Shown here in pieces: positions 7,074 through 16,301 of a stretch of DNA of 64,000 bases. The position numbers and the translations under genes are program-made. The stretch's first letter is position 1. The number at the start of each line of letters is the position of its first letter. The DNA comes from Chitinophaga niabensis (GTDB taxonomy: Bacteria > Bacteroidota > Bacteroidia > Chitinophagales > Chitinophagaceae), in the NCBI GenBank assembly GCA_017849435.1, contig JAFIGY010000016.1, positions 1 to 64,000 on the forward strand, written 5' to 3'. The notes beneath the pieces were generated by a model, which was not told where the DNA came from, did not search any database, and saw nothing but the letters and a program-made list of their open reading frames with translations.

Positions 7074-9797
7074 ATGAAAGCAACAGGTTCCATGTTCTGC
7101 AGCATCCTCGCAGGTGCTTTATCCATCACTATTTCCGCATTCTCCCAGCAAGTGCAGCATACCCGCTGCGAATACAAAACAGATCCCGCGGGCATTGAGG
7201 CCCGGCATCCCCGCCTGAGCTGGCAGCTGGCTGCGGAAGAACGCAACATCCTGCAATCTGCTTACGAAGTACGGGTGGGAACGGACGCAATGGCTTTGCG
7301 AAAGGGAAAAGATGTGCTCTGGCAAACCGGTAAAGTGAACTCCGATCAATCGGTGCATGTTCCTTATGCGGGTCCGGCTTTGCGATCAGGACAAAAATAT
7401 TACTGGCAGGTTCGGGTATGGGATAACAGGAGCAAAGCCACTCCCTGGAGCGATGTGAGCTCCTGGGAAATGGGGCTGTTGGAAGAAGCGGACTGGAAGG
7501 CACAATGGATACGCGCAAATATGGATACAGACGGGAAGATAACACCTGCTCCCATGTTCCGGAAAGGCTTTGAACTTGCAGGTACTGTGAGATCCGCCCG
7601 TTTGTACATCACTTCGCATGGATTGTACGAAGCCAGTCTGAATGGTGTGCGGGTAGGAGATCATTATTTTACACCCGGATGGACCAGTTACGATAAACGC
7701 CTGCAATACCAGGTTTATGATGTTACCCATTTGCTGAAGCCCGGCAGGAATGCTGCCGGTGTAATGTTGGGTGATGGCTGGTTCCGCGGCAACCTTGTAT
7801 TCTTTCACCAGCGCAATACTTATGGTAAAGAGGCGGCGTTGCTGTATCAGTTGGATATCACGTACACCAATGGGAAGAAAGAAATGATCGTTTCGGATGG
7901 ATCATGGAAAGTAAGTTTCGACGGGCCTGTTCGCAGTTCCGATATTTATAATGGCGAAACATATGATGCGCGGATGGAAATACCCGGATGGAACACAGCC
8001 GGTTATGACGATGCGCGATGGGGGCCGGCCAGAACTGCAGATATTCCCAAAAGCAATCTGGTAGCGCCGGACGGGCCGCCCGTCAGGAAGCACGAACATT
8101 TCAAGCCGGTACGATTCATCCGGACGCCCAAGGGGGAGATGGTAATGGACTTTGGCCAGAACCTCGTGGGATGGGTGCAATTGAAGCTGAAAGGAACCCC
8201 TGGAGACACCATCACCCTGCATCACGCAGAAGTCCTCGACCAAACGGGCAACTTCTACACTGCCAACCTCCGCAGCGCCAAGCAGGAAAATAAATTCATC
8301 TTCAAAGGTGGGAAAGACGAAGTGTTTGAACCGCATTTTACCTTCCAGGGATTCCGGTATGTGCGCATCAGCGGATACAAAGAAAAACTGGATACCGGCA
8401 ATATCACAGCAGTCGCCGTGTATTCGGATATGACGCCGGCGGGCACGTTTACCTGCTCTCATCCGCTCGTGAACCAGTTGCAGCATAATATCCAATGGGG
8501 ACAAAAAGGCAATTTCCTCGATGTACCCACAGATTGCCCGCAACGGGATGAACGCCTTGGCTGGACGGGCGATGCACAGGTGTTCTTCAACACCGCGGCA
8601 TTCAATATGCAGGTGGCCGGCTTCTTCACGAAATGGCTCAAAGATCTGAAAGCAGATCAACGCCCTGATGGAGATGTGCCCGTGGTGATCCCCGATGTAA
8701 GATCCATCAAAACCCCCGGATCAGCAGGCTGGGGAGATGTAGCCACGATCATTCCCTGGAATTTCTATCTCGCTTATGGCGACAAACAGGTGTTGGAAAC
8801 ACAGTATGCCAGCATGAAAGCCTGGGTAGATCATATCACGAAGGTGAGCGAAAATAATCTCTGGAACAACGGATTCCATTATGGGGACTGGCTATTCTAT
8901 TCTGTTGGGGTGGATAATGACGGAAGATCGGCTATTACAGACAAATATCTCATCGCGCAGGCGTTTTACATATATTCCACGCGCAATCTCGTTCACGCGG
9001 CAGAAGTATTGGGAAAACAGGAAGATGCCACACAATATGGTGCATTGCTGGAAAAACTGAAAGCGGCATTCATGCGCGAGTACGCCACACCTTCGGGCAG
9101 ACTCGTATCCAGCTCGCAAACGGCCTATGTGCTGGCTTTGCAGTTTGACATCCTGCCGGAAGAACTGCGTCAGCAGGCGGTGGACAGGCTGGTGCGTAAC
9201 ATTGAATCCTATGGCAATCATCTCACTACCGGTTTCCTCGGCACACCATATCTCTGTCACGTGCTCAGTCGCTTCGGCCGCACAGATGTGGCATATAAGC
9301 TGTTGTTGCAGGAAACCTATCCATCCTGGTTATATCCCGTGAAAAAAGGTGCCACCACTATCTGGGAACGTTGGGACGGGATCAAACCGGACGGCAGTTT
9401 TCAGGATGTAGGCATGAACTCTTTCAATCACTATGCTTACGGTGCGATCGGCGACTGGATGTATAAAGTAGTGGCGGGCATTGATCGCAATCATGCATCA
9501 CCGGGGTATAAACAGATCCGCATCGCGCCACAACCCGGAGGCAATCTTACTTCCGCTGCTGCCACGCTGGAATCACCTTACGGCAGAATCGCATCTGCCT
9601 GGAAGATAGAGAACGGCCGTATGCGCATGGATGTAATTATCCCGCCGAACACCGCGGCTGTAGTAGTATTTCCGCAGGCCGCCGGTGCAACGGTAACAGA
9701 AGGAGGGAAGGAAGTGCGCACAGAAAAAGCCGGCTCCGATGCTACACTGAACATCGGCTCCGGCTCGTATCATTTTGAATTTGCCCGCGACAAATAA
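7074..9797 (+). CDS. Secreted alpha-L-rhamnosidase, GH78
   Basis: 907 residues from the ATG at 7074, which begins a signal peptide; a GTG at 7038 would extend it without benefit. In order: an N-terminal fibronectin-like domain (EARHPRLSWQL, ... YYWQVRVWDN), the rhamnosidase N-terminal beta-domain (LYITSHGLYEASLNG, FTPGWTSYDKR), the concanavalin-like domain (FGQNLVGWVQL), then the alpha/alpha barrel with DCPQRDERLGWTGD at about residue 487, which holds the general acid, and a C-terminal beta-sandwich. It releases terminal L-rhamnose from plant glycosides or pectic side chains. It is followed head-to-head by the Tat-exported isomerase-like gene, with 5 bases between stops. Confidence 0.95.
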   Translation: MKATGSMFCSILAGALSITISAFSQQVQHTRCEYKTDPAGIEARHPRLSWQLAAEERNILQSAYEVRVGTDAMALRKGKDVLWQTGKVNSDQSVHVPYAGPALRSGQKYYWQVRVWDNRSKATPWSDVSSWEMGLLEEADWKAQWIRANMDTDGKITPAPMFRKGFELAGTVRSARLYITSHGLYEASLNGVRVGDHYFTPGWTSYDKRLQYQVYDVTHLLKPGRNAAGVMLGDGWFRGNLVFFHQRNTYGKEAALLYQLDITYTNGKKEMIVSDGSWKVSFDGPVRSSDIYNGETYDARMEIPGWNTAGYDDARWGPARTADIPKSNLVAPDGPPVRKHEHFKPVRFIRTPKGEMVMDFGQNLVGWVQLKLKGTPGDTITLHHAEVLDQTGNFYTANLRSAKQENKFIFKGGKDEVFEPHFTFQGFRYVRISGYKEKLDTGNITAVAVYSDMTPAGTFTCSHPLVNQLQHNIQWGQKGNFLDVPTDCPQRDERLGWTGDAQVFFNTAAFNMQVAGFFTKWLKDLKADQRPDGDVPVVIPDVRSIKTPGSAGWGDVATIIPWNFYLAYGDKQVLETQYASMKAWVDHITKVSENNLWNNGFHYGDWLFYSVGVDNDGRSAITDKYLIAQAFYIYSTRNLVHAAEVLGKQEDATQYGALLEKLKAAFMREYATPSGRLVSSSQTAYVLALQFDILPEELRQQAVDRLVRNIESYGNHLTTGFLGTPYLCHVLSRFGRTDVAYKLLLQETYPSWLYPVKKGATTIWERWDGIKPDGSFQDVGMNSFNHYAYGAIGDWMYKVVAGIDRNHASPGYKQIRIAPQPGGNLTSAAATLESPYGRIASAWKIENGRMRMDVIIPPNTAAVVVFPQAAGATVTEGGKEVRTEKAGSDATLNIGSGSYHFEFARDK

Positions 9798-9802
9798 AAT
9801 TG

Positions 9803-10651
9803 TCATCGATTGCAAGCAGCGACACCTTTAAAGAATCCCAGGGATTCTGCCATTCCGGGCAAGGGGTCTTTCATATTTTTTTCGTATTCAAAGCTGCAGA
9901 AACCTTCATATTTCACCTTGCGCAGTGCGCTCACAAAAGCAGGGAAATCAATGATCCCGCGCCCCATCTCTGTGGGTTTCCCTTCCTTGCCGTTAGCGGT
10001 TACGTCTTTCAGGTGAAGGTCGAACAGCCGCTTGCTGTATTTTTTCACTGCATCGGCGGGATTGGAACCGGCGCGCTGCGCATGCCCGATATCCAGGCAG
10101 ATGCCCATCCGCGCATCCCGGTCTTTGATCCGCTGGATCACGTCTTCCGGGCCGGGATACAGTTTGTCTTCCGGACCATGATTATGTATCGCGATCCTGA
10201 TGTTGTATTTTTTCACCGCTTCTTCCGTATAGTCAAGCAGATCATAGGCCGGAACCCCCACGATCATCGGCACACCTACGTTCTTCGCATAGGTAAAGGC
10301 CTGATCCACGGCTTCCTTTGTTTTCATGTAGATAACGCCTACCGCATACACGTTTATACCGGCGGCCCCGAACTGATCCAGTACGGATTTGATCTTTTCC
10401 GGGCTGCTGTTCAACGGCAGATGAATATCCTTCACGGAGATATTCTTCAGGTTCAGCCGCTTCATGATATTGATAGCGCCTTCAATATCAAACTGTGCAA
10501 AAGTGTAACCGGCAACCCCCAGTTGCAGGTCTGCCGGCGGCTGTACGGCCGGTGTATGCCGCTTTTCCGCGGCAAACAAGGCCAGCGGAGAAAGCATGGA
10601 AGCTGTTGCCCCCACGGCTGCGGTTTGTAAAAATTTTCTTCTGGATGACAT
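9803..10651 (-). CDS. Tat-exported sugar phosphate isomerase/epimerase-like TIM barrel protein
   Basis: 282 residues. The N-terminus MSSRRKFLQTAAVGATASML is a twin-arginine signal. The rest is an AP endonuclease 2/xylose isomerase-like TIM barrel with RIAIHNHGPEDK, ICLDIGHAQRAG and HLKDV, the usual metal-binding Glu/His/Asp positions. The family includes xylose isomerase-like and 3-keto-glycoside-processing enzymes; exported versions are common in Bacteroidota sugar loci. The product is probably periplasmic and acts on a sugar released by neighbouring hydrolases, which is inference. Confidence 0.85.
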   Translation of the reverse strand: MSSRRKFLQTAAVGATASMLSPLALFAAEKRHTPAVQPPADLQLGVAGYTFAQFDIEGAINIMKRLNLKNISVKDIHLPLNSSPEKIKSVLDQFGAAGINVYAVGVIYMKTKEAVDQAFTYAKNVGVPMIVGVPAYDLLDYTEEAVKKYNIRIAIHNHGPEDKLYPGPEDVIQRIKDRDARMGICLDIGHAQRAGSNPADAVKKYSKRLFDLHLKDVTANGKEGKPTEMGRGIIDFPAFVSALRKVKYEGFCSFEYEKNMKDPLPGMAESLGFFKGVAACNR

Positions 10652-10777
10652 GCGTTAAAGGTTTAAAATCCTTTAAATGTAATAAAAAGCATCATTTTAT
10701 TTTTTTGTTATGATAAATGATATTTTTCTTATATTTATTTACTCTTTATTCATTCTTCACTTTAAACCCAAAATTGT

Positions 10778-11182
10778 ATGGTAAAAAAACGTATCCTGGG
10801 CTGTTGCCTGTTAGCCATGATCGCCCTTGGAACCAGCAGCTTTACAAATTCCGCCAGTACACAAACGGCAACCCGCTTTATCGCCGGTACCTTTACCAAA
10901 ACCCAGAATTTTACGGTGAATGGCAACAACGGTACGCTGACGCTCACCTATTTCACTTCCGGCGGCCTGTATGATGCGCCTGTAGTCACTATTGCAGGGG
11001 TAGGCACTTACACGCTGAACCTGATCTCGCATCAGCCGGGCAGCGGTTCTCCTACGCTCGACAAATGGAGTATCACCATTCCCGCTTCCGGAGGGGATTA
11101 TGTGATTGATGCATCCATCGCCGGTATTCCCAACAGCTTCTGGGATATCTACAGTGTAACGCCGAATTTCATTCCCTGGTAA
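10778..11182 (+). CDS. Small secreted protein, paralogue A
   Basis: 134 residues, function unknown. A signal peptide (MVKKRILGCCLLAMIALGTSS) is followed by a ~110-residue domain rich in beta-strand-type sequence with FTVNGNNG, YFTSGGLYDAP, IAGVGTYTL and DKWSITIP. The neighbour at 11214 has the same layout and many of the same residues, so the pair arose by tandem duplication. No cysteines or catalytic motifs are evident in the mature part. A small beta-sandwich surface or extracellular protein is likely. Confidence 0.75.
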   Translation: MVKKRILGCCLLAMIALGTSSFTNSASTQTATRFIAGTFTKTQNFTVNGNNGTLTLTYFTSGGLYDAPVVTIAGVGTYTLNLISHQPGSGSPTLDKWSITIPASGGDYVIDASIAGIPNSFWDIYSVTPNFIPW

Positions 11183-11213
11183 TCATTTCATTCATCACCC
11201 AAATTGATATCGT

Positions 11214-11621
11214 ATGATAAGAAAACACATCATCGGCTGCTTTCTGCTGGCCACCCTTATCCTTGGCGCGGGCACTTCCGCTAATTCCGCATGCATAAAA
11301 ACGGTTCCGCGTATGGCGGAGAACGGTTTGACCAACACTTTTTACTTTACCGTCAATGGTAAAAGTTCAAGCGCTTCGGTAGATTATTTTGCCTACGGGG
11401 GGATTTACTATGCACCCACGGTGACCATTCCCGGCGTGGGAACATACACGCTCACGAATGTTTCACATTCGCCCGCCACGCCTTCTTCGCCGAATATCGA
11501 CAAATGGCATGTTCAGATAACCGTGCCGGACGGCGATTACTATATCGATGTAATAATTGACGGACGGGAAAATCAGTATTGGAGGATATTTGACGTGACT
11601 GCCGATTTTATTGTAGCATAA
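11214..11621 (+). CDS. Small secreted protein, paralogue B
   Basis: 135 residues, function unknown. It shares with the gene 31 bp upstream the order signal peptide, FTVNGKSS, YFAYGGIYYAP, IPGVGTYTL, DKWHVQITVP, YYIDV and a closing aromatic motif (YWRIFDVTADF versus FWDIYSVTPNF). Unlike its partner it has a Cys after the signal peptide (NSACIKT), a possible lipidation or cleavage site. The two are probably co-transcribed and end at the terminator at 11641. Confidence 0.75.
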   Translation: MIRKHIIGCFLLATLILGAGTSANSACIKTVPRMAENGLTNTFYFTVNGKSSSASVDYFAYGGIYYAPTVTIPGVGTYTLTNVSHSPATPSSPNIDKWHVQITVPDGDYYIDVIIDGRENQYWRIFDVTADFIVA

Positions 11622-11640
11622 ACATTCGACATTTATTACG

Positions 11641-11675
11641 CAAGGCCATCCTGAAAAAGGTGGCCTTGTTTTTTT
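11641..11675 (+). terminator. Intrinsic terminator after the paralogous pair
   Basis: CAAGGCCA and TGGCCTTG form an 8-bp stem around TCCTGAAAAAGG, which can itself pair CC/GG, followed by seven or more T. It starts 20 bases after the stop of the second paralogue. Confidence 0.85.
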
Positions 11676-11689
11676 ACTGCCGGCAGAGA

Positions 11690-12328
11690 TTAACCGCGCT
11701 TTTTCAATTTCATCACGGTAAAGCCCCGTTGAACAACAGAGACAACAACACCTGCCGTTGCCTGTGTGGAGGAATAGTTCAGGCTGGTGCGTAAGAGGAG
11801 CGTGTCCCCGGACCAACTGATCCTTGCGCCGGAAGGTGCACTGGGCAAAGGATTGCCATTATTATCCGGGTAACTTACCAGTCCTTTTTCCAGGTAAATG
11901 GAATCAGTTCCTATGAGTCTGTAAGGAGCAGTACTGCTCATAGGAGATACAGAGAACTGGAAGTTCCAGTCCAGCTGATCGGTCAGCACACCATTCGTAT
12001 AAATAAGCGAATGCGCCAGCGTATCCACAAGATAAGTGATATTGGATGCGGTACATTTAACAGCGTCTATGGTAATGGTGCCGCCGTTTTTCTTTGTGGT
12101 ATAGTTGCTGGTGGTAACGGTCCTTTGCGTTTCGCCGCCCATGGTGGCACTGTTAGCGGTGTACGTTTCGGCGTAGATACCTGCAAAATCCCAGATTCCC
12201 TGAAGCTTATTGCCGCCCTGCGTTCCGGGAACAGTAGGAAGTTCAAGGCTTTCTTCCCTGGCGCATGAAAAGAGGATGGTAGTGAAGAGAGCAGACAGGG
12301 TCAGCAATCTGATGGATGTAATACGCAT
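11690..12328 (-). CDS. Hypothetical lipoprotein
   Basis: 212 residues. The signal peptide ends in the lipobox LFSC, so the product should be lipid-anchored. The mature part (LQGIWDFAGIYAET ... LIYTNGVLTDQLDWNFQF ... GDTLLLRTSL) resembles lipocalin-like Bacteroidota lipoproteins that begin with a xGxW motif, but I cannot name a family with certainty. TATCTTAG, about 35 bases before the ATG on the minus strand, is a near-match to a -7 element. Function unknown. Confidence 0.75.
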   Translation of the reverse strand: MRITSIRLLTLSALFTTILFSCAREESLELPTVPGTQGGNKLQGIWDFAGIYAETYTANSATMGGETQRTVTTSNYTTKKNGGTITIDAVKCTASNITYLVDTLAHSLIYTNGVLTDQLDWNFQFSVSPMSSTAPYRLIGTDSIYLEKGLVSYPDNNGNPLPSAPSGARISWSGDTLLLRTSLNYSSTQATAGVVVSVVQRGFTVMKLKKRG

Positions 12329-12374
12329 AATTAAGGTATAAGGTATATAAACCGGAGGCTAAGATAACTTTTTT

Positions 12375-12584
12375 TCAGAAATCGTCCGAAATGCCGAGGA
12401 TGTCTCCGGGCTTGCATTTGAGCTCGCGGCAGAGGGCTTCCAGGGTTTCGAACCGGATGCCTTTTACTTTTCCCGTTTTGAGGAGCGACAAATTCGTGAT
12501 CGATATGCCGATGCGTTGCGACAGCTTGGTCAAAGAGATCTTGTTCTTCGCCATTTCCACATCCAGGTTAATGATGATCGCCAT
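12375..12584 (-). CDS. XRE/Cro-type HTH regulator (YozG-like)
   Basis: 69 residues, almost entirely a helix-turn-helix: KNKISLTKLSQRIGISITNLSLLKTGK, followed by FETLEALCRELKCKPGDIL, the signature of small YozG-type XRE regulators. Its ATG overlaps the TAA of the upstream DUF2975 gene by one base (TAATG), so translation is coupled. DUF2975 and this type of HTH are regularly paired; the HTH probably controls the pair. Confidence 0.9.
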   Translation of the reverse strand: MAIIINLDVEMAKNKISLTKLSQRIGISITNLSLLKTGKVKGIRFETLEALCRELKCKPGDILGISDDF

Positions 12585-13198
12585 TATATAATGGATTCGT
12601 TTTCGGTTTTTAATTGGTTCCCCTTCCGGAAGATCTCGGCCAGCAGAAAGATCACGAGTCCGATCAGCAGCGGCAGAAAGCCTACACTGACCTTCACCCG
12701 GTACACATCGCCGGCGGCTTTCAACTGCTCACTGAAAAGTGCATAGTTGAACAGGCCGTTGATGAACTCTATCAGGGTGGCAGCAATGATAAATATACTG
12801 ATATACCGCAGGCGAAGGTAGTTTTCGGCTGTGAAGGGGGTGTTGGCGCTGAGGGTCTGCAACAGCCTGCGCGCGTGATAAGTGATGCCCGCAAACAGGA
12901 AGATGGAAAGCCCCAGGAAGGACATCATATTCGCCATCAACAGCGCAGAGAGCTGTACTTTGATCTTCAGTACTCCTTCCACCTTGTTCAGTGAAATCGT
13001 CCGGGAATCCAGTAACGATGCCGGTAACTGTAAATGTTCCCCGGACTGATGAATGTACACCGGAACATCCCATTCTATCGGGTGCCCCGTCAGCGAACTG
13101 ATCGCAACGATAATACCCAGAATAACAAGCAAGGGCAAAAGCACATACCAGCTAAGCGCCGCCAATACTTTCAGGAATTGGATGACAAATTTGTTCAT
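12584..13198 (-). CDS. DUF2975 membrane protein
   Basis: 204 residues with four predicted membrane spans (near 10-32, 85-105, 130-155 and 172-192). An extracytoplasmic loop lies after span 1, and the segment RRLLQTLSANTPFTAENYLRLR between spans 2 and 3 is typical of DUF2975. Function unknown; the conserved partner is the small XRE regulator that follows with a one-base overlap, suggesting a membrane-linked regulatory module. Confidence 0.88.
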   Translation of the reverse strand: MNKFVIQFLKVLAALSWYVLLPLLVILGIIVAISSLTGHPIEWDVPVYIHQSGEHLQLPASLLDSRTISLNKVEGVLKIKVQLSALLMANMMSFLGLSIFLFAGITYHARRLLQTLSANTPFTAENYLRLRYISIFIIAATLIEFINGLFNYALFSEQLKAAGDVYRVKVSVGFLPLLIGLVIFLLAEIFRKGNQLKTENESII

Positions 13199-13365
13199 AA
13201 CAAGATTGGATTAATTATTGCAAATGTACGTTTATCGTTTAATTTTTTATGTTTTACATAAAAAAATTTAACTACAAGATAAATTTGAAAAAAATGAGGG
13301 GTTGACTAAATAATTGATTTACAGAAGGAATAATGACATTAGAAGGAAGAAGGAAATTATAAGGG

Positions 13366-13387
13366 TATTTTAATCTTATTTTAATCT
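13366..13387 (+). promoter_or_regulatory. Perfect tandem 11-bp repeat, possible response-regulator site
   Basis: TATTTTAATCT occurs twice in direct succession about 110 bases before the TonB-receptor gene. An 11-bp period is one helical turn, the spacing used by PhoB/OmpR-type winged-helix regulators. This is inference from spacing. The site lies in the 299-bp divergent interval between the DUF2975 gene and the receptor. Confidence 0.4.
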
Positions 13388-13497
13388 CGTGGCGTTATGA
13401 AACCGTTACCAAATCTTGATCCTTTCGTTATATCTGTCCGGATACCCTTTCTAAAACAACTTTCAATTCTAGTATTGCGGAAAATTCTACCAGCCGC

Positions 13498-16272
13498 ATG
13501 ACCAAAATTGTACTCGCTTTACTTCCGCTCTTTGCATTGCATTTATTTTCATCAGCCCAGGCTCCGGCTTTTACGATAAGGGGGAATATCTCTGATGCAT
13601 ATACGAATGAACGGCTGACAGGTGTTACAGTGAGTCTTGCCGAAACCCGCCATGGGTCTGTTTCTGCACTGGATGGCTCTTACCTTCTCCGCAATGTGGC
13701 CGCCGGCACCTATCGGATGCGTTGTAAGTTCCTCGGTTATGAGGTGATCGATACCACTATCTCCGTGAAAGGGAATATGGTGATCCATTTTACTCTGCGC
13801 AGCAGCAGTGTGGCATTGCAGGAAACTGTGATTGCCGGTAAGCAGGATGCATCTACGGATGCGGCTGCACGAAGATCGGAACAGCACGCACTGAATATTA
13901 CGAATATCGTTTCTGCCAAGGCTATCCAGCTGTCTCCGGACATTACGATCGCGAACGTGCTTCAGCGCGTGTCCGGTGTTTCGGTGGAGAGGAGCAGCAG
14001 CGGGGACGGCCGGTACGCAATCATACGGGGTATGGATCAGCGTTATAATTATACGCTCATTAACGGGATCAAGATCCCCAGTCCCGATAATAAAAACCGT
14101 TACGTACCGCTCGACATTTTCCCTGCGGACCTGGTGGAAAGAATAGAAGTGAATAAAACGCTCACACCAGATATGGAAGGGGACGCCATCGGCGGAACAG
14201 TGAATATGGTGATGAAGAACGCCCCGGCCAGGCAGTATCTCAATGCCAGCCTTTCCACCGGCTACAACCAGACGTTGTTCGATCGTACCTATGATTATTA
14301 TCCCGTAAAAGCGATCAACAAACAATCGCCGTACGAGATGTACGGACCGGCTTACAGTGCAAAAGCAGATGACTTTACACGGGATAACCTCAACTATACT
14401 TCAAAGCACGCAGCACCCAATCTGCTGGCCTCCCTGGCTGTAGGAAACCGCTTCCTGCACAACAAACTGGGCATTATGCTGGGGGGAACCTATCAGCATC
14501 TGACCCGCGCTTACAGCAGCATCTTCAACCCGGCGGAATTCCAGGAAGGTGGTGCGCTGTTCATCAAGCACGCTTATGAAAGGGATTACTCCACCAGGCT
14601 TTCCAGAACAGGGCTGAACGCCAAAATAGATTACAACTTTAACAACCGCCACCGTATCAGCCTGTACAATGTTTTCTGCATGCTGGACGAAGCACAGACG
14701 CGCATGACGCGGGATACGCTGCTGCCGGCGCCGAGAACGGAGCCCGGTACCGGACAGGTCTGGTATTATGGCCGGTCCAAATACCAGCGGCAGACCATCA
14801 ACAGTTCTTCGCTGAAGGGAACGCACAACCTCATGAACGACCGCCTGACGCTGAACTGGACGGCCGTGTATTCCCTTGCAACGAACAGGATCCCGGACTG
14901 GGCAGAATATGAATACGACGGAGGATATTACCGGGACCCTTCCACTCCCAACAATCCGCCCTATCAGCACCCGAACGTATTGCAAAACTTCAATCGCGCC
15001 TGGTGGCGTAATAAGGACAGGGATATTGCAGGCTACCTCGACCTCGCGTACACCAACAAGCTCGGCAATATTCCCTACACCCTTTCCGCCGGAGGGATGT
15101 ATCGTTCCAAACACCGGGATAATCATTACGATAATTACGAACTGCGTCCCATTCCCGATCCCGGAAGCACCAACCAGATATGGAGAGATATTTACCAGTT
15201 CAAATGGACGGTCTTTAACCCGAAAGGCACTCCCGGTGAGTCGAACAATTACCGCTCCAACGAAAAAATAACCGCAGGTTACCTCATGGCGAAATTCAGC
15301 GTCCGCAAGCTGGAAACAACGGTGGGCGTAAGAGTGGAAGACACGGAGCAGGATTTTGAAACAGATGTTCCCGTAACAGAGCCTGCCAAAACAGGCAGCA
15401 ACAGCTACATGGATGTGCTGCCGGGCATTCATTTCAAATACAGGCTGGACGCCAAAACCAATCTGCGCCTGTCTTACTTCGGTTCCATCACCCGGCCGGG
15501 CTTCTTTGAAGTGGTGCCTTACAATTATGATGGCGACAACTGGAAAGAGCAGGGAAATCCTATGCTGCAGCACACTACCGCGCATAACCTCGATCTGCGT
15601 TATGAATATTTTCCGAAGCCCGGGGAGCAGTTCCTGGCCGGCGCTTTCTATAAACGTATTTCCAATCCCATTGAATACGGCTTTACGTTCACGGGTGTGT
15701 TGAACAAAACCGTATATCAGCCGAATAATTTCGGAGATGCCACCAATTTCGGATTTGAAGTAGTGTATGAAAAGTATATCCGGAATTTCGGGATACGCGC
15801 GAATTACACTTATACCAATTCGTCCATCACCACTACTAAAATGACCTCTGCCTACGAGAACGGTGTGGTGAAGCGGACCTATCCGGAAGAGAAACGTCCG
15901 CTGCAGGGGCAGTCCGCGCACATCGCCAATGCTGCTTTGTTATACAAGAATATCAAAAAGGGAATCGATGTGCAGTTGACCTGGCAGTTCACCGGGAAGC
16001 GGATCGTGCTGGTATCTCCATATTATGGATTCGATTACTGGCAAAAGGATATTCACCTGTTTGACCTGTCCGCGGAAAAGAAGATCGTTGGGAAGTTTGC
16101 TGTGTTCGCCAAGGTGCAGAATCTCCTGAATACTCCCTACGAAGTATTCATCCTTCAGCCGCCCGTCAATACCGTACCGGCTCCGCACCAGGATGCCTCC
16201 AGCGGGAAAACACTGGCGCAGCGGGATTATTACGGACAGAATTACCAGTTTGGTTTGCGTTACGTTCTATAA
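13498..16272 (+). CDS. TonB-dependent receptor with CarboxypepD_reg-like domain
   Basis: 924 residues: signal peptide; N-terminal beta-sandwich (FTIRGNISDAYTNERLTGVTVSL, residues ~25-105); plug with ANVLQRVSGVSVERSS, YAIIRGMDQRYNYTLING and VNKTLTPDMEGDAIGGTVNM (~150-240); and a 22-strand-type barrel ending in YQFGLRYVL with a terminal aromatic/hydrophobic residue. The LTPDMxGDAIGGxVN form of the plug is that of the Xanthomonas/Caulobacter-type receptors, often found next to phytase-like or sugar-processing genes. It takes up an unknown ligand through the outer membrane. The next gene is 29 bp downstream and probably co-transcribed. Confidence 0.93.
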   Translation: MTKIVLALLPLFALHLFSSAQAPAFTIRGNISDAYTNERLTGVTVSLAETRHGSVSALDGSYLLRNVAAGTYRMRCKFLGYEVIDTTISVKGNMVIHFTLRSSSVALQETVIAGKQDASTDAAARRSEQHALNITNIVSAKAIQLSPDITIANVLQRVSGVSVERSSSGDGRYAIIRGMDQRYNYTLINGIKIPSPDNKNRYVPLDIFPADLVERIEVNKTLTPDMEGDAIGGTVNMVMKNAPARQYLNASLSTGYNQTLFDRTYDYYPVKAINKQSPYEMYGPAYSAKADDFTRDNLNYTSKHAAPNLLASLAVGNRFLHNKLGIMLGGTYQHLTRAYSSIFNPAEFQEGGALFIKHAYERDYSTRLSRTGLNAKIDYNFNNRHRISLYNVFCMLDEAQTRMTRDTLLPAPRTEPGTGQVWYYGRSKYQRQTINSSSLKGTHNLMNDRLTLNWTAVYSLATNRIPDWAEYEYDGGYYRDPSTPNNPPYQHPNVLQNFNRAWWRNKDRDIAGYLDLAYTNKLGNIPYTLSAGGMYRSKHRDNHYDNYELRPIPDPGSTNQIWRDIYQFKWTVFNPKGTPGESNNYRSNEKITAGYLMAKFSVRKLETTVGVRVEDTEQDFETDVPVTEPAKTGSNSYMDVLPGIHFKYRLDAKTNLRLSYFGSITRPGFFEVVPYNYDGDNWKEQGNPMLQHTTAHNLDLRYEYFPKPGEQFLAGAFYKRISNPIEYGFTFTGVLNKTVYQPNNFGDATNFGFEVVYEKYIRNFGIRANYTYTNSSITTTKMTSAYENGVVKRTYPEEKRPLQGQSAHIANAALLYKNIKKGIDVQLTWQFTGKRIVLVSPYYGFDYWQKDIHLFDLSAEKKIVGKFAVFAKVQNLLNTPYEVFILQPPVNTVPAPHQDASSGKTLAQRDYYGQNYQFGLRYVL

Positions 16273-16301
16273 TCAACATTTTTTATCAAACTCACATTGC
16301 A

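Noticed and set aside
14401-15921. 506-codon open frame on the minus strand
   Set aside because: It lies wholly antisense inside the TonB receptor, has no domain or signal features, and arises from the receptor's codon use.
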